A stretch of DNA of 40,275 bases from JBJGXI01 sp045635475 (GCF_045635475.1 NZ_JBJGXI010000052.1:1-40275), one strand, 5' to 3'; counted from the first letter of the stretch, positions 1 through 8,677 are shown. The notes: a model not told the origin generated them from the sequence alone. A program made the numbers and translations.

Positions 1-7
1 AAATGAG

Positions 8-55
8 GACCCCTTTAAAGGTGAGTAACTAACTTATCTTTGAAGGGGTCTTTTA
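8..55 (+). terminator. Rho-independent terminator of an upstream gene outside the window
   Basis: GACCCCTT and AAGGGGTC form an 8-bp stem around a loop of roughly 25 nt, followed by TTTT. The T-run is on the plus strand, so it probably ends a gene to the left of the window. On the minus strand the hairpin is followed by CTCATTT, so it is a poor terminator for the deacetylase gene. Confidence 0.7.
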
Positions 56-119
56 ATACATATAATTAGATTTTAAACAAACTGGAACCTACCGAGACAC
101 TACACTTTGCACAAATATC

Positions 120-1010
120 CTACTGAAGTTGATAATCCTCAATCTTTACAAATTGAAACCCTTTCTCCCTTAATAACGGAACAGCCATTGCAACACCCTC
201 AGCAGTCCCTGAATTTGGCTGGTTCATATGTAAAATAGCAATTGAACCAGGTTGAGCTTGTAAAAGTGAGTGTTTCACTTTATCTGCCGAGGAGGTAGCG
301 CCTGCATCGCCATTAATATCAAAATTAACCACTTCTATTCCTAATTCGTTTATAAGAGCAACTGCTACTTCATCATAATGTGCTGTGCCTGAGCGGTAAT
401 ATTTAGGTTGTTTCCCTGTTAACTGATAAATGGTCTTGTAGTTTTCCATAACCTCATGTAGTGCTTCGAATTCAGTTGTAGTCCCATTTATGTTATAGGC
501 TTTCTGACCATTTACACTAAGAGGTTTATGATCAGTACCATGGTTTTCGATTTGGAATAGAGGATTGTTTGCTAAAGATAGAAAAATTTCTTTGTTTTCT
601 TCAATCCATCGTTTGTTTATAAACAATGTTGAGGGAACATTGTTAGCAATTAAAAAATTGATTAAATCTTGATCAATAGCATTGCCAGATGGTGAACCAC
701 AAGCGTCGAAGGTTAACGCTAGTACGTTTTCGTTAGTCATTAGTTTATTTTTTACTCCGGTAACGTGTAATCCCCATTCTTTCGGTTTGGAATTAGTTGT
801 AGAGGATAATAAATTAATTTTCTCCTCTAATTGGGAAATTGATAAAGCTTCCAACAAAGGTTCGTCTTTCAGAAGGATTTTTAACGTCGGGTATCGCAAA
901 GATTCTTCAGTTTGAGTAATGGATAATGTATTGGATTCATGTGGAATGGAGAACAAATGTATTGACCAAAAAGTAAATAAAGCAATGATTATTAATAGCC
1001 ATTTTCTCAT
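120..1010 (-). CDS. NodB-type polysaccharide deacetylase family protein, membrane-anchored or secreted
   Basis: Predicted carbohydrate esterase 4 (NodB fold) enzyme, probably removing acetyl groups from cell-wall or exported polysaccharide. The N-terminus has a hydrophobic segment (about residues 5-20 of the shorter form) with no clear cleavage site, so it acts at or outside the membrane. NodB motifs, numbered from the upstream GTG, are LTFDACG at 102-108, H160 and H164 (HxxxH), an R209-centred motif 3, and LHMN at 263-266. The second Asp of the usual TFDDG is replaced by Ala, a variant seen in a subgroup of these proteins. The ORF can open at GTG 1019, but that GTG lies inside the GGGTG ribosome site, so the ATG at 1010 (6-nt spacer, 296 aa) is preferred. 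It is monocistronic. Substrate is unknown. Confidence 0.85.
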   Translation of the reverse strand: MRKWLLIIIALFTFWSIHLFSIPHESNTLSITQTEESLRYPTLKILLKDEPLLEALSISQLEEKINLLSSTTNSKPKEWGLHVTGVKNKLMTNENVLALTFDACGSPSGNAIDQDLINFLIANNVPSTLFINKRWIEENKEIFLSLANNPLFQIENHGTDHKPLSVNGQKAYNINGTTTEFEALHEVMENYKTIYQLTGKQPKYYRSGTAHYDEVAVALINELGIEVVNFDINGDAGATSSADKVKHSLLQAQPGSIAILHMNQPNSGTAEGVAMAVPLLREKGFQFVKIEDYQLQ

Positions 1011-1160
1011 TGTATTCACCCAATCTATCAGCTTATAAGACTATTATATAATTGAAGAAGTAGTTTGAATAGAAAAATTATCATAAAATGTAAATTATCA
1101 TCCAAATTAATAATGATTTTTGTTACTCTATATTAGAGGGTTACATAATACTGATCGTTA

Positions 1161-1230
1161 ACTAGTTGGATTAACCTAGCAAAAACTATATCAATGGAAA
1201 TTGCTACGTAAGGAATTGATTTATATAAAA
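1161..1230 (+). repeat. Copy A of a degenerate dispersed intergenic sequence family
   Basis: It begins near ACTAGTTGGATTAACC, contains AAAAACTATA and TTGCTACGTAAGGAATTGAT, and ends about 20 nt before the GNAT gene in the same orientation. It is the least complete of the five copies. Confidence 0.45.
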
Positions 1231-1247
1231 GAATTAGGGGATGTAAC

Positions 1248-1700
1248 ATGAGATTATCATTTTCTATCATTACACAAAGACAAGCGGAAGAAATTGCTTA
1301 TAATTGGAAGTATGAAGGAATTTATGCGTTTTATGATATGGTTGCTGATCAGGATGATTTAAAAGAATTTTTAGATCCTCAGCAACGCCAGGATTTGGTT
1401 TATGCAGCGATACAAAATGATGATTTAATTGGATTTTTAACTACGAGTCCAAGCCAAGATGGCAAATCTATCGAAATAGGGTTAGGATTAAAACCTGATC
1501 TTACAGGTAAAGGGATGGGGGTGTCGTTTGTTGAGGAGGGTATTGCATTTATTATTCGGAATTATACACCGGAGTTGATTACACTAGCTGTTGCGGAATT
1601 CAACCAAAGAGCTATTAAAGTTTACGAAAAGGCTGGTTTCAAAAGAGGTACTAGCTTTCAACAAGCTACAAATGGGGGTTATTATCGTTTTGGTTTATGA
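1248..1700 (+). CDS. GNAT family N-acetyltransferase
   Basis: A 150-residue single-domain Gcn5-related acetyltransferase that would transfer acetyl from acetyl-CoA to an amine of unknown identity. Motif A is visible as GLKPDLTGKGMG (about 83-94), where the GKGMG loop holds the CoA pyrophosphate. Motif B follows as FNQRAIKVYEKAGF (about 118-131). ATG 1248 has a GGGG ribosome site 7 nt upstream. The gene is alone and convergent with ytfP. Its upstream region contains one copy of the dispersed AGTTGGATTAA sequence family described elsewhere in this annotation. The substrate cannot be predicted. Confidence 0.88.
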   Translation: MRLSFSIITQRQAEEIAYNWKYEGIYAFYDMVADQDDLKEFLDPQQRQDLVYAAIQNDDLIGFLTTSPSQDGKSIEIGLGLKPDLTGKGMGVSFVEEGIAFIIRNYTPELITLAVAEFNQRAIKVYEKAGFKRGTSFQQATNGGYYRFGL

Positions 1701-1701
1701 T

Positions 1702-1741
1702 TGCAGGGAAGCAACACATTAATTCGTTTCACTGCCCTGCA
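1702..1741. terminator. Possible shared terminator hairpin between convergent genes
   Basis: TGCAGGG and CCCTGCA (7 bp) flank a 26-nt loop between the stop codons of the GNAT gene and ytfP. There is only a weak T-tract (ATTTAG), so the function is uncertain. Confidence 0.4.
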
Positions 1742-1751
1742 TTTAGTTATG

Positions 1752-3017
1752 TTAATCGATTGCGATTGCTTCCCAAGCTGCATTCATTCCAGCTACTCTG
1801 CCTGTTACCATCGCAGAAGTAATGTTGTACCCACCTGTATATCCGTGGATATCAAGTATTTCTCCACAAAAGTATAAACCATGCATCATTTTTGATTGCA
1901 TTGTATTTGGGACTACTTCTTTAATGGAAACACCACCACCTGTTACGAAAGCTTTCTCAATAGGTAGGCTCCCGTTTACTGTAAATTGAAAGTTCTTAAC
2001 ATCTGAAATCAAGTTTCGTATCTTTTCCCGGGAAATATTGGCTGCTTTTTCATTTGAGTCGATTTCATTTCTAGAAAATAAAAACTCTAAATATCGTTCA
2101 GGTACAATTCCTTTTAATACATTTTTGACACTTTTCTTAGCATTCTCTTCAAGCATTGTCGTGTATGTTTCAATTAATTTTTGTTCGTTATCATTCGGTA
2201 AAGCATCAATAGTCATTGTGACGCTTTTGTTGCCTTTCATAAATTCTTTTACAACGTATTGAGAACACCGTAATACAGCAGGACCGGATACGCCAAAATG
2301 AGTGAATAACATGTCCATTTGATGTGTAATGATCGTTTTACCTTTTTGATTTAATACGGATAATGCGACGTCTCTTAGTGCGAGTCCTTGTAATGATTTA
2401 TTTTTAATATAGCCTTCATTTGAAAGTAATGGCACTTCTGTCGGGTATAGTTCTGTTACAGTGTGACCAGCCATTTTTGCCCATGAGTAGCCATCTCCTG
2501 TACTTCCGGTATGTGGGACGGCTTTTCCACCAACAGCTAATATAACAGCATTGGTAGCTATTTTTTCTTTCGTTTTAAGTATTACTGTGTGTGGTTCACC
2601 ATAATGAATTGCTGCAACAGGGCAGTTGGTTTTGATGGTAACGTTTAGCTCTTTTAAACGGTTCAGTAAAGCATTCACGACACTTTTGGCGGAGTTGCTA
2701 ACAGGAAACATTCTACCATGATCCTCTTCTTTTAATGCTACACCTAATCCTTCAAAAAAATCGATAATGTCATAGTTATTGAAGACAGAAAAAGCACTAT
2801 ATAAAAACCTTCCGTTTCCGGGAATATGTTTGATTACTTCTTCCTGTGGCAATCTGTTTGTAACGTTACAGCGACCTCCACCTGAAATGGCTAGTTTTTT
2901 ACCTAATTTATCGCCCTTATCAATCAATAGTGTATTTGCTCCATTTTCTGCAGCTGCAATTGCAGCCATTAAGCCAGAAGGTCCTCCACCAATTACTGTA
3001 ACATGATATGATGACAC
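1752..3017 (-). CDS. ytfP: YtfP/HI0933-family FAD-dependent flavoprotein
   Basis: Flavoprotein of the HI0933/BaiN-like family, a predicted NAD(P)/FAD oxidoreductase of unsettled physiological role. A Rossmann dinucleotide-binding motif, VIGGGPSG, sits at the N-terminus. It is followed by the family signatures GKKLAISGGGRCNVTN (about 40-55) and a C-terminal GYTGGYNITSAMVTG stretch that closes the FAD site. Length of about 421 aa is normal for the family. The ORF extends to a TTG at 3026, but that codon directly abuts the AAAGGG ribosome site; the GTG at 3017 has a 9-nt spacer and is preferred. The gene is divergent from murJ. B. subtilis has the same ytfP near ytgP arrangement, which supports the identification. 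Confidence 0.9.
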   Translation of the reverse strand: MSSYHVTVIGGGPSGLMAAIAAAENGANTLLIDKGDKLGKKLAISGGGRCNVTNRLPQEEVIKHIPGNGRFLYSAFSVFNNYDIIDFFEGLGVALKEEDHGRMFPVSNSAKSVVNALLNRLKELNVTIKTNCPVAAIHYGEPHTVILKTKEKIATNAVILAVGGKAVPHTGSTGDGYSWAKMAGHTVTELYPTEVPLLSNEGYIKNKSLQGLALRDVALSVLNQKGKTIITHQMDMLFTHFGVSGPAVLRCSQYVVKEFMKGNKSVTMTIDALPNDNEQKLIETYTTMLEENAKKSVKNVLKGIVPERYLEFLFSRNEIDSNEKAANISREKIRNLISDVKNFQFTVNGSLPIEKAFVTGGGVSIKEVVPNTMQSKMMHGLYFCGEILDIHGYTGGYNITSAMVTGRVAGMNAAWEAIAID

Positions 3018-3069
3018 ATGATTCAACCCTTTCTATATTGCTTGTCTTGTTTCTTATCCTACTATAACT

Positions 3070-3095
3070 TATCTTTGAAAATCTATCCAAAGATA
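3070..3095. promoter_or_regulatory. Inverted repeat in the ytfP/murJ divergent region
   Basis: TATCTTTG and CAAAGATA, 8 bp each, are separated by 10 nt in the divergent intergenic region. It could be an operator or an untranslated-region hairpin; no regulator is identifiable. Confidence 0.3.
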
Positions 3096-3256
3096 GGAAG
3101 GATAAAGGAATTTATATAAGGTCAACTGTGAGTGATATAGCTGAATTTTAAAAAAGAGATTTTAAATAGTAACAATATGAAACAAATTATGAAAGAACAC
3201 CCCAGTTTGTGATAGAATCAATATGTTCTACTAATATAATAAATGCAGGTGAATAT

Positions 3257-4885
3257 ATGTCCACTTCAAATGTAATACGTGGTACGGTGCTGTTATCGGC
3301 AGCAGGTTTTGTTTCAAAAATATTAGGTATGTTATATGTAATCCCATTTCAGTGGCTTGTAGGGGAAAAGGGTGCGGCTTTATTTTTATATGCCTATACA
3401 CCATATGTGATCTTATTAAGTATTTCCATTGCGGGGGTGCCAAAAGCAGTATCGAAGTTCGTTGCAAAATATAATGCATTAGGAGACTATGAAACAGGAC
3501 GAAGAATGTTTAAGGCGGGAATTTCCTTATTAACTGTGACAGGATTTATCGGCTTTTTAATATTATTTTTTAGTTCTGAAGCGCTAGCTATTAGTATGCT
3601 CTCCGAAGATAACACTACTGGTAACTCCCTTGAGGATGTAACAATGGTTATTCAAATGGTTAGCTTTGCTTTAATTCTTATACCGGGGATGAGCATTGTT
3701 CGGGGGTTTTTCCAAGGTCATGAATCGATGGGACCTACTGCGCTCTCCCAGGTAGTAGAGCAGATTGCTCGGATCGTGTTTTTACTAGTGGCCGCTTTTC
3801 TTGTCATAAAAGTGTTCGATGGTACGATTGCATTAGCGGTTGGTTTTGCTACATTTGGTACCTTCATTGGTGCAATATTCTCATGTGTAATTCTATATAT
3901 ATATTGGATAAAAAGGAAGCCAAGGCTAGACTTACAATTACAGCAACAAAAACAATCCTACAATTTACTAATGAGTGATCTAATGAAGGAATTGTTTCGC
4001 TATGCTGGTCCGTTTGTTTTAGTGGCTGTTGCCACACCTTTATACCAATTGATAGATCAGTTTACGTTCAACCGTACAATGACTGGTATCGGTTATACGC
4101 TAGGTGAATCAGAGACGATGTTAGCAAGTTTTAACTTTTATAGTCATAAGCTCGTTATTATTCCAGTAACGTTAGCGCTTGGATTGTCGATGGCCATGCT
4201 TCCTGCTATCACAAAAGCATTTACAGAGAAAAAGCAGGCGCTTATGATCAGGCAAATGAATCAATCGTTCCAAATCATCGCATTATTTATTATTCCAGCT
4301 GTGGTAGGGTTGTCTTTACTGGCACATGAGGCATACGGTACTTTATTTGGGCTGAACAATATTGAGACGTACGGTGCTTTGCTAGCATGGTATGCACCAG
4401 CAGGTTTATTTTTTGCCTTGTTTACTGTTAGCTCAAATATTTTACAAGGAATCGATCAACAAAAGTTTACACTAATCAGCTTAATCGCCGGTTTACTGCT
4501 TAAAATAGTATTGAATGTCCCTTTCATGCATTTATTTGGTGCTAAGGGTGCTATTATAACTACACTACTAACGGTAGCAACGGTTGTTATATTGAACATG
4601 TGGCGAATTCACAAATCCGTAAACTTTTCATATCGTCAGTTAGCCAAAAGAACAATGCTTATCGTTATCTTTACAGCGGTGATGGGACTGAGTGTATGGC
4701 TCGTGAAAAGTATATTGGGTATTTATATGAGTTATACAGACGGGGTATTACAAGCAAGTATCATATTAATTGTTTCTATAACAGTAGGATTGATTGTATA
4801 TTTAGGTTTATGTTATTACTCAACACTGCTAGAAAAAATATTAGGAAATCGTGTTCGCATCTTTGATAAATTTCTAAAAAGATAA
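3257..4885 (+). CDS. murJ: MurJ/YtgP-type lipid II flippase (MOP superfamily)
   Basis: Multi-spanning membrane protein of the polysaccharide-exporter/MurJ (MVF) family, ortholog-like to B. subtilis YtgP. In that family the protein flips the peptidoglycan precursor lipid II across the cytoplasmic membrane. The sequence is almost entirely hydrophobic helices (about 14 predicted) and begins with the typical RGTVLLSAAGFVSKILG first segment. The ORF opens at 3209, but the ATG at 3257 follows an AGGTG ribosome site by about 5 nt and gives 542 aa, the usual length. Paralogs such as SpoVB and YabM are similar, but the position beside ytfP and the rsuA-like gene favours YtgP. The pseudouridine synthase gene follows 16 nt after its stop, so the two are probably cotranscribed. 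Confidence 0.9.
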   Translation: MSTSNVIRGTVLLSAAGFVSKILGMLYVIPFQWLVGEKGAALFLYAYTPYVILLSISIAGVPKAVSKFVAKYNALGDYETGRRMFKAGISLLTVTGFIGFLILFFSSEALAISMLSEDNTTGNSLEDVTMVIQMVSFALILIPGMSIVRGFFQGHESMGPTALSQVVEQIARIVFLLVAAFLVIKVFDGTIALAVGFATFGTFIGAIFSCVILYIYWIKRKPRLDLQLQQQKQSYNLLMSDLMKELFRYAGPFVLVAVATPLYQLIDQFTFNRTMTGIGYTLGESETMLASFNFYSHKLVIIPVTLALGLSMAMLPAITKAFTEKKQALMIRQMNQSFQIIALFIIPAVVGLSLLAHEAYGTLFGLNNIETYGALLAWYAPAGLFFALFTVSSNILQGIDQQKFTLISLIAGLLLKIVLNVPFMHLFGAKGAIITTLLTVATVVILNMWRIHKSVNFSYRQLAKRTMLIVIFTAVMGLSVWLVKSILGIYMSYTDGVLQASIILIVSITVGLIVYLGLCYYSTLLEKILGNRVRIFDKFLKR

Positions 4886-4901
4886 AGATTGGAGGTTGGT
4901 C

Positions 4902-5621
4902 ATGCGCATCGATAAATTGTTGGCTAACATGGGTTATGGTAGTAGAAAAGAAGTAAAGAACCTGCTTAAAAAAAGTGCAGTAACGATAAATGAAAAAGTG
5001 ATCAAGCAAAGTCAAACACATGTTGATCCTAACGAGGATGTTGTGAAAGTCTTAGATGAAGTTGTTGAATATAGAGAATATATTTATTTAATAATGAACA
5101 AGCCACCAGGATATATCTCAGCAACAGAGGATCACCGAGAACAAACGGTGATTGATTTACTAGAGTCTGAGGACGTAATTTTTGAGCCGTTTCCAGTTGG
5201 AAGGTTAGACAAAGATACCGAAGGACTACTTATTATTACAAATGACGGTAAGCTTGCACATCAGCTGTTATCGCCAAGGAAAGATGTAGGGAAAACCTAT
5301 TATGCCAAAATAGACGGTACAGTGACTGAGGAAGATATAACTAAGTTTACTGAAGGAGTAACGCTCGATGATGGCTATCAAACAAAACCAGCTGTTTTAA
5401 AAATTTTAGATAGTGGAGAGATCTCTGAAATTGAGGTAACGATCACAGAAGGAAAGTATCATCAAGTAAAGCGGATGTTTGAATCGGTCGGAAAACAAGT
5501 TGTTTATTTAAAAAGAATGAAAATGGGTGATTTATCATTAGATTCTAGTTTACAATTAGGAGAGTATCGTGAGTTAACCGATGAAGAATATAACTATTTA
5601 ATTTCGATCACGAATAAATAG
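4902..5621 (+). CDS. rsuA: RsuA-family 16S rRNA pseudouridine synthase
   Basis: Converts a uridine of small-subunit rRNA (U516 in E. coli RsuA) to pseudouridine. An N-terminal S4 RNA-binding domain (about 1-50, starting MRIDKLLANMGYGSRKEV) is followed by the catalytic domain. That domain carries the family signature GRLDKDTEGLLIITNDG, with catalytic Asp about 103. GGAGG lies 6 nt before ATG 4902; an upstream TTG at 4896 is inside the ribosome site and is rejected. The length of 239 aa fits the short RsuA/YtzG type. It sits directly behind murJ and is followed by a strong terminator. The target base is inferred from the family. Confidence 0.9.
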   Translation: MRIDKLLANMGYGSRKEVKNLLKKSAVTINEKVIKQSQTHVDPNEDVVKVLDEVVEYREYIYLIMNKPPGYISATEDHREQTVIDLLESEDVIFEPFPVGRLDKDTEGLLIITNDGKLAHQLLSPRKDVGKTYYAKIDGTVTEEDITKFTEGVTLDDGYQTKPAVLKILDSGEISEIEVTITEGKYHQVKRMFESVGKQVVYLKRMKMGDLSLDSSLQLGEYRELTDEEYNYLISITNK

Positions 5622-5647
5622 ACAAAAGTTATGAAGACAAAAAATAA

Positions 5648-5675
5648 GGCTGACAGCTGTCAGCCGGTTTGTTCT
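5648..5675. terminator. Bidirectional terminator between rsuA and ytzE
   Basis: An 18-nt perfect palindrome, GGCTGACAGCTGTCAGCC, is followed by GGTTTGTTCT on the plus strand and by TTATTTTTTG on the minus strand. It separates two convergent genes and can serve both, better on the minus side. Confidence 0.75.
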
Positions 5676-5684
5676 ATAACTACA

Positions 5685-5903
5685 TTAAGAAATTTTAACC
5701 TTCTTTTTAGTGATTTTCCATCTGCCCCGATATGGACTCATAACAAGACCGTTATGTTCTAATACGTTTAAGTCTCGTTGAACAGTTCTGTCTGTAATTC
5801 CAAATTCTTCTGCCAATTCAGTAGTTGAGACTGTACCTCTCTCTCTGATGTAAAGATAGACAGCCTTGACACGTGTTAGCATTCGGGAAGTTGATTGATT
5901 CAA
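5685..5903 (-). CDS. ytzE: Small DeoR-type winged-helix regulator YtzE
   Basis: A 72-residue protein consisting only of a DeoR-type helix-turn-helix: VSTTELAEEFGITDRTVQRDL at about 25-45 is the DNA-recognition unit. The sugar-phosphate effector domain of full DeoR repressors is absent, as in B. subtilis YtzE of the same region. It starts at TTG 5903, which has AAGGAG about 8-10 nt upstream; an in-frame ATG at codon 8 lacks a comparable site. It is convergent with rsuA and divergent from the K+ channel gene. Targets are unknown; the shared upstream region makes local regulation possible but unproven. Confidence 0.85.
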   Translation of the reverse strand: MNQSTSRMLTRVKAVYLYIRERGTVSTTELAEEFGITDRTVQRDLNVLEHNGLVMSPYRGRWKITKKKVKIS

Positions 5904-6058
5904 AAAACCACTCCTTATTGTACATTCATTGACCTAAGGTGCAACTGAATCCAAGAAGTTATCTTAATTTTACACCTTTTTTAAAAGATTGGCTAGAAAT
6001 TCAAGCGGATTTTACAGAGAATTCATTTAATTAAGCTTATTAGAGGAGGGAGCCCATT

Positions 6059-7078
6059 ATGTATTTTATTAAACGTTTAATGAAAAAGGCGATCAAAATT
6101 CAAAACAGTCTTCTATTTATTTCTAGTATTTTGCTCGTATTAATAAGTTCTATTCTTGTTGTCCACATAGAAAATGAAACCTTTTCTACATATTTCGATG
6201 GTTTTTGGTGGGTGATGACAACAGTTACAACGGTAGGATATGGTGACTTGTATCCTTCATCAATTGGTGGAAGGCTCATTGCTATTTTTCTATACATCTT
6301 TGGAATCGGTCTAATTGGTGTTGTGATTGGTAAAGTTGTAGATGGATTAGCGATTTTCCGTAAAAAAAGGGAGGAAGGTGACATTATGTATAAAGAACAA
6401 GGGCATTATATTATTATTGGTTGGTCACAAAAGGCAAAATTCGCAATTAAAGAAATGTTAGATACGAATACTGAAATTGATATTGTAATCATTGATCAAC
6501 TAGAAAAAGCGCCAATGCTTTCAGAAAATATTCATTATATTAAAGGTAATGCTTCTGAGATAGCTGTTCTTGAAAAAGCGAATATAATAGAAGCGAAAGC
6601 TGTACTCGTTTTTGCAGATGACAGAATACAGGATGATCAATTATCAGACGGTAAAACGTTATTAATTGCATCAGCCATCGAGTCAATCGCACCTAATGTA
6701 CATACAATTGTTGAGGTTATCGAAGAAAATCACATTAAAAACTTTGAATATATGAAGGTTGATGAGTTTATTATCTCGAATGAGACAATTTCATCATTAT
6801 TCGTACGTTCCGCATTTAGAAAAGGGATTTCAAGCGTATATAATCAATTACTACGCCGTTCTCATGGAGACGATTTATACCATATTCCAAGCTCACCTGA
6901 ATGGAAAACGTATCGAGATGCTTTTGAAGCTTTATTAAAGCAAGGAGCAACATTAATTGCTGACAAAAATAATTTAAGCATTAACCGCATGCTTGATGAA
7001 CAGCTTCCAAAAGACGCTGAACTGTATGTTATCTGTGACCAAGAAACATATAAACAGTTGTTGGCTAGATTAGGTTAA
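6059..7078 (+). CDS. Two-TM potassium channel with cytosolic RCK (TrkA-N) domain
   Basis: Predicted ligand-gated K+ channel of the MthK/YugO type. TM1 (about 17-37), a pore helix, the selectivity filter TVGYGD (58-63) and TM2 (about 73-95) precede a TrkA-N/RCK domain (about 116-240) and a C-terminal subdomain (to 339). RCK rings bind ligands such as Ca2+ or nucleotides; the ligand here is unknown, and the Rossmann motif (IIIGWSQKA) is degenerate compared with NAD-binding GxGxxG. GAGGAGGG precedes ATG 6059 by about 8 nt. The thpR gene follows after 45 nt and a same-strand run continues. At codon 110 there is a second strong ribosome site and ATG (listed separately), suggesting a free RCK product. 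Confidence 0.92.
   Translation: MYFIKRLMKKAIKIQNSLLFISSILLVLISSILVVHIENETFSTYFDGFWWVMTTVTTVGYGDLYPSSIGGRLIAIFLYIFGIGLIGVVIGKVVDGLAIFRKKREEGDIMYKEQGHYIIIGWSQKAKFAIKEMLDTNTEIDIVIIDQLEKAPMLSENIHYIKGNASEIAVLEKANIIEAKAVLVFADDRIQDDQLSDGKTLLIASAIESIAPNVHTIVEVIEENHIKNFEYMKVDEFIISNETISSLFVRSAFRKGISSVYNQLLRRSHGDDLYHIPSSPEWKTYRDAFEALLKQGATLIADKNNLSINRMLDEQLPKDAELYVICDQETYKQLLARLG
6370..6388 (+). promoter_or_regulatory. Internal Shine-Dalgarno and ATG at the channel/RCK junction
   Basis: GGAGG (6370-6374) and AAGGTG (6375-6380) are followed after 5 nt by ATG 6386, which is Met110 of the channel, just past TM2. The resulting product would be a 230-aa soluble RCK protein. MthK is known to make a free RCK subunit from an equivalent internal methionine (Met107). 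Translation here is inferred only from the site. Confidence 0.6.
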
Positions 7079-7123
7079 TACAACGTATAATCATTTTGTC
7101 GGTGTGAAGCATTGGAGGTAAAG

Positions 7124-7690
7124 ATGACACAACTCTCCCATTATTTTATAGCTATACCTTTAGATAAAGATGTCCAGCAAAGTTTAGCTGCGATTCAGAA
7201 TGAATTGAAAAAAGAAGAATTGCTATCGTATAAACTGTGGCCTGATTTCAGAGACTTACATATTACGGTAAAGTTTCTAGGTCCTGTTGCAGAAAATACG
7301 ATTAAAAAAATAGGAAAAAATCTTGAATTTCTAAGTGATGAGTCAACATTTCAGCTAACCATCGGTGGTTTAGGAACGTTTGGTAACCCAAATAAACCAC
7401 GCGTCTTATGGGCTGGTGTTGAAAAAGAACCAACCCTCTTAAAGTTGTACAATAGTGTGGAGCAAATTGCTTCAGATCAAGGGATGGTAAAAGAGAATCG
7501 TAGCTTCAATCCACATATCACATTAGCTAAGAAGTGGAATGGAGAAACTTTGGCGCAGTCGCAATGGAATGCTATTTCTGATAGCCACTGTTCTACACTA
7601 ACAATGTATGTAAAAAGTCTAGTGATTTATCAAATTCACCCTTCACGGACACCAAAATATGAGATAATAAAAGAAGTATTATTGAAATGA
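7124..7690 (+). CDS. thpR: RNA 2',3'-cyclic phosphodiesterase (ThpR/LigT family, YtlP)
   Basis: Member of the 2H phosphoesterase superfamily that opens 2',3'-cyclic phosphate ends on RNA (originally named 2'-5' RNA ligase). The two catalytic HxTx motifs are HITV at about 46-49 and HITL at about 131-134, numbered from ATG 7124. Length (188 aa) and motif spacing are typical. GGAGG lies 5 nt before ATG 7124; the longer reading from 7112 begins inside the region before that site and is not used. It lies between the channel and the lipid kinase on the same strand, matching ytlP in B. subtilis. Confidence 0.92.
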   Translation: MTQLSHYFIAIPLDKDVQQSLAAIQNELKKEELLSYKLWPDFRDLHITVKFLGPVAENTIKKIGKNLEFLSDESTFQLTIGGLGTFGNPNKPRVLWAGVEKEPTLLKLYNSVEQIASDQGMVKENRSFNPHITLAKKWNGETLAQSQWNAISDSHCSTLTMYVKSLVIYQIHPSRTPKYEIIKEVLLK

Positions 7691-7726
7691 TACAAGATTA
7701 CGTCATAGAATATAGGGGACAGAGGC

Positions 7727-8677
7727 ATGTATATTATTATCGTTAATGCTGTTTCTGCAAATGGTCATGGTTTACGCATCTTGGAAAAGATAAAGAAGGA
7801 TCCGTTATATTTGAACAAAGATTGTCGGGTGTTTAAAACGGAATATGAGGGACATGCAGAAGAAATCGCGGAACAGGTTGCCAAAAGATACGCTAGCCAA
7901 ATTACATCGATTATAGCCATCGGAGGCGATGGTACACTTCATGAAGTGGTTAATGGATTGAAACAGTACCCAAGTCTTTCAGTTTCGTTTATTCCTGCTG
8001 GTACAGGTAATGATTTTGCTAGGGGGTGTGGCATATCTGGAGATGCAGTAGCGTTATTTCGGCGAATTATAACTGCTGAAAGTTCAATCTCATATTGGCC
8101 AGGCAGTTTTGAAATCGATGGAATGAAGCGAGCGTTCATGAATAGCCTAGGATTTGGTTTTGACGCCGAAATAGTAAAGGTTACAAACGACTCGAAATAT
8201 AAAAAAGTGCTTAATAAATGGAAGTTAGGCTCCTTAACTTATGTCATCGCTCTTTTACAGGTGCTAACCTCGTTTAGACCTAGAACGATTCATTTAGAGA
8301 TAGATGGGAAAACGCATACAGTTGAGAAAGCGTGGATGGTTACTGTTGCTAATCATCCTTACTATGGTGGAGGAATGAAAATCCTACCTAACGCAACAAT
8401 TAAACCCAATACTTTTTCTGTACTAACGGTTAACAATATTTCACATTGGAAAGTATTGGCGTTATTTGTAACTGTTTTTTGGGGTAAACATATCAACTTT
8501 AAAGAAGTTAGTGTTTTTGAAGCTAGCTCACTTGTGATCGGTTCTCAGAAGCCTATGAACTACCAAGTAGATGGTCAATCTGGTGTTTGTCAAACGAGTA
8601 AAATTTCGAAGCAATTACCAGCTCGAAGTGTCTATGGGGCCAAGCGCGAAAATAATCTTCTTGAAATTACCTCCTAA
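7727..8677 (+). CDS. ytlR: Diacylglycerol/lipid kinase family protein (YtlR-like)
   Basis: Lipid kinase of the DAGK catalytic family (DgkB/YegS/sphingosine-kinase fold). The nucleotide-binding motif GGDGTLHEVVNG is at about 66-77 and the second family motif PAGTGNDFARG at about 90-100. The C-terminal beta domain carries the conserved VDGQ-type segment (QVDGQSG). Length 316 aa is normal. The start ATG 7727 is preceded by AGGGGAC/AGAGG. The true substrate is unknown: DgkB is the housekeeping diacylglycerol kinase in Bacillus, and YtlR is an uncharacterised paralog. It lies 36 nt downstream of thpR, so cotranscription is likely. Confidence 0.87.
   Translation: MYIIIVNAVSANGHGLRILEKIKKDPLYLNKDCRVFKTEYEGHAEEIAEQVAKRYASQITSIIAIGGDGTLHEVVNGLKQYPSLSVSFIPAGTGNDFARGCGISGDAVALFRRIITAESSISYWPGSFEIDGMKRAFMNSLGFGFDAEIVKVTNDSKYKKVLNKWKLGSLTYVIALLQVLTSFRPRTIHLEIDGKTHTVEKAWMVTVANHPYYGGGMKILPNATIKPNTFSVLTVNNISHWKVLALFVTVFWGKHINFKEVSVFEASSLVIGSQKPMNYQVDGQSGVCQTSKISKQLPARSVYGAKRENNLLEITS

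Noticed and set aside
3119..3134. Shared GGTCAACTGTG string with the ytoP terminator (14639)
   Set aside because: An 11-nt match without extension; most likely chance.
5930..6040. Further copy of the AGTTGGATTAA family upstream of the K+ channel
   Set aside because: Only scattered words such as GCGGAT and AGAATTCAT match, in weaker order than the five accepted copies.
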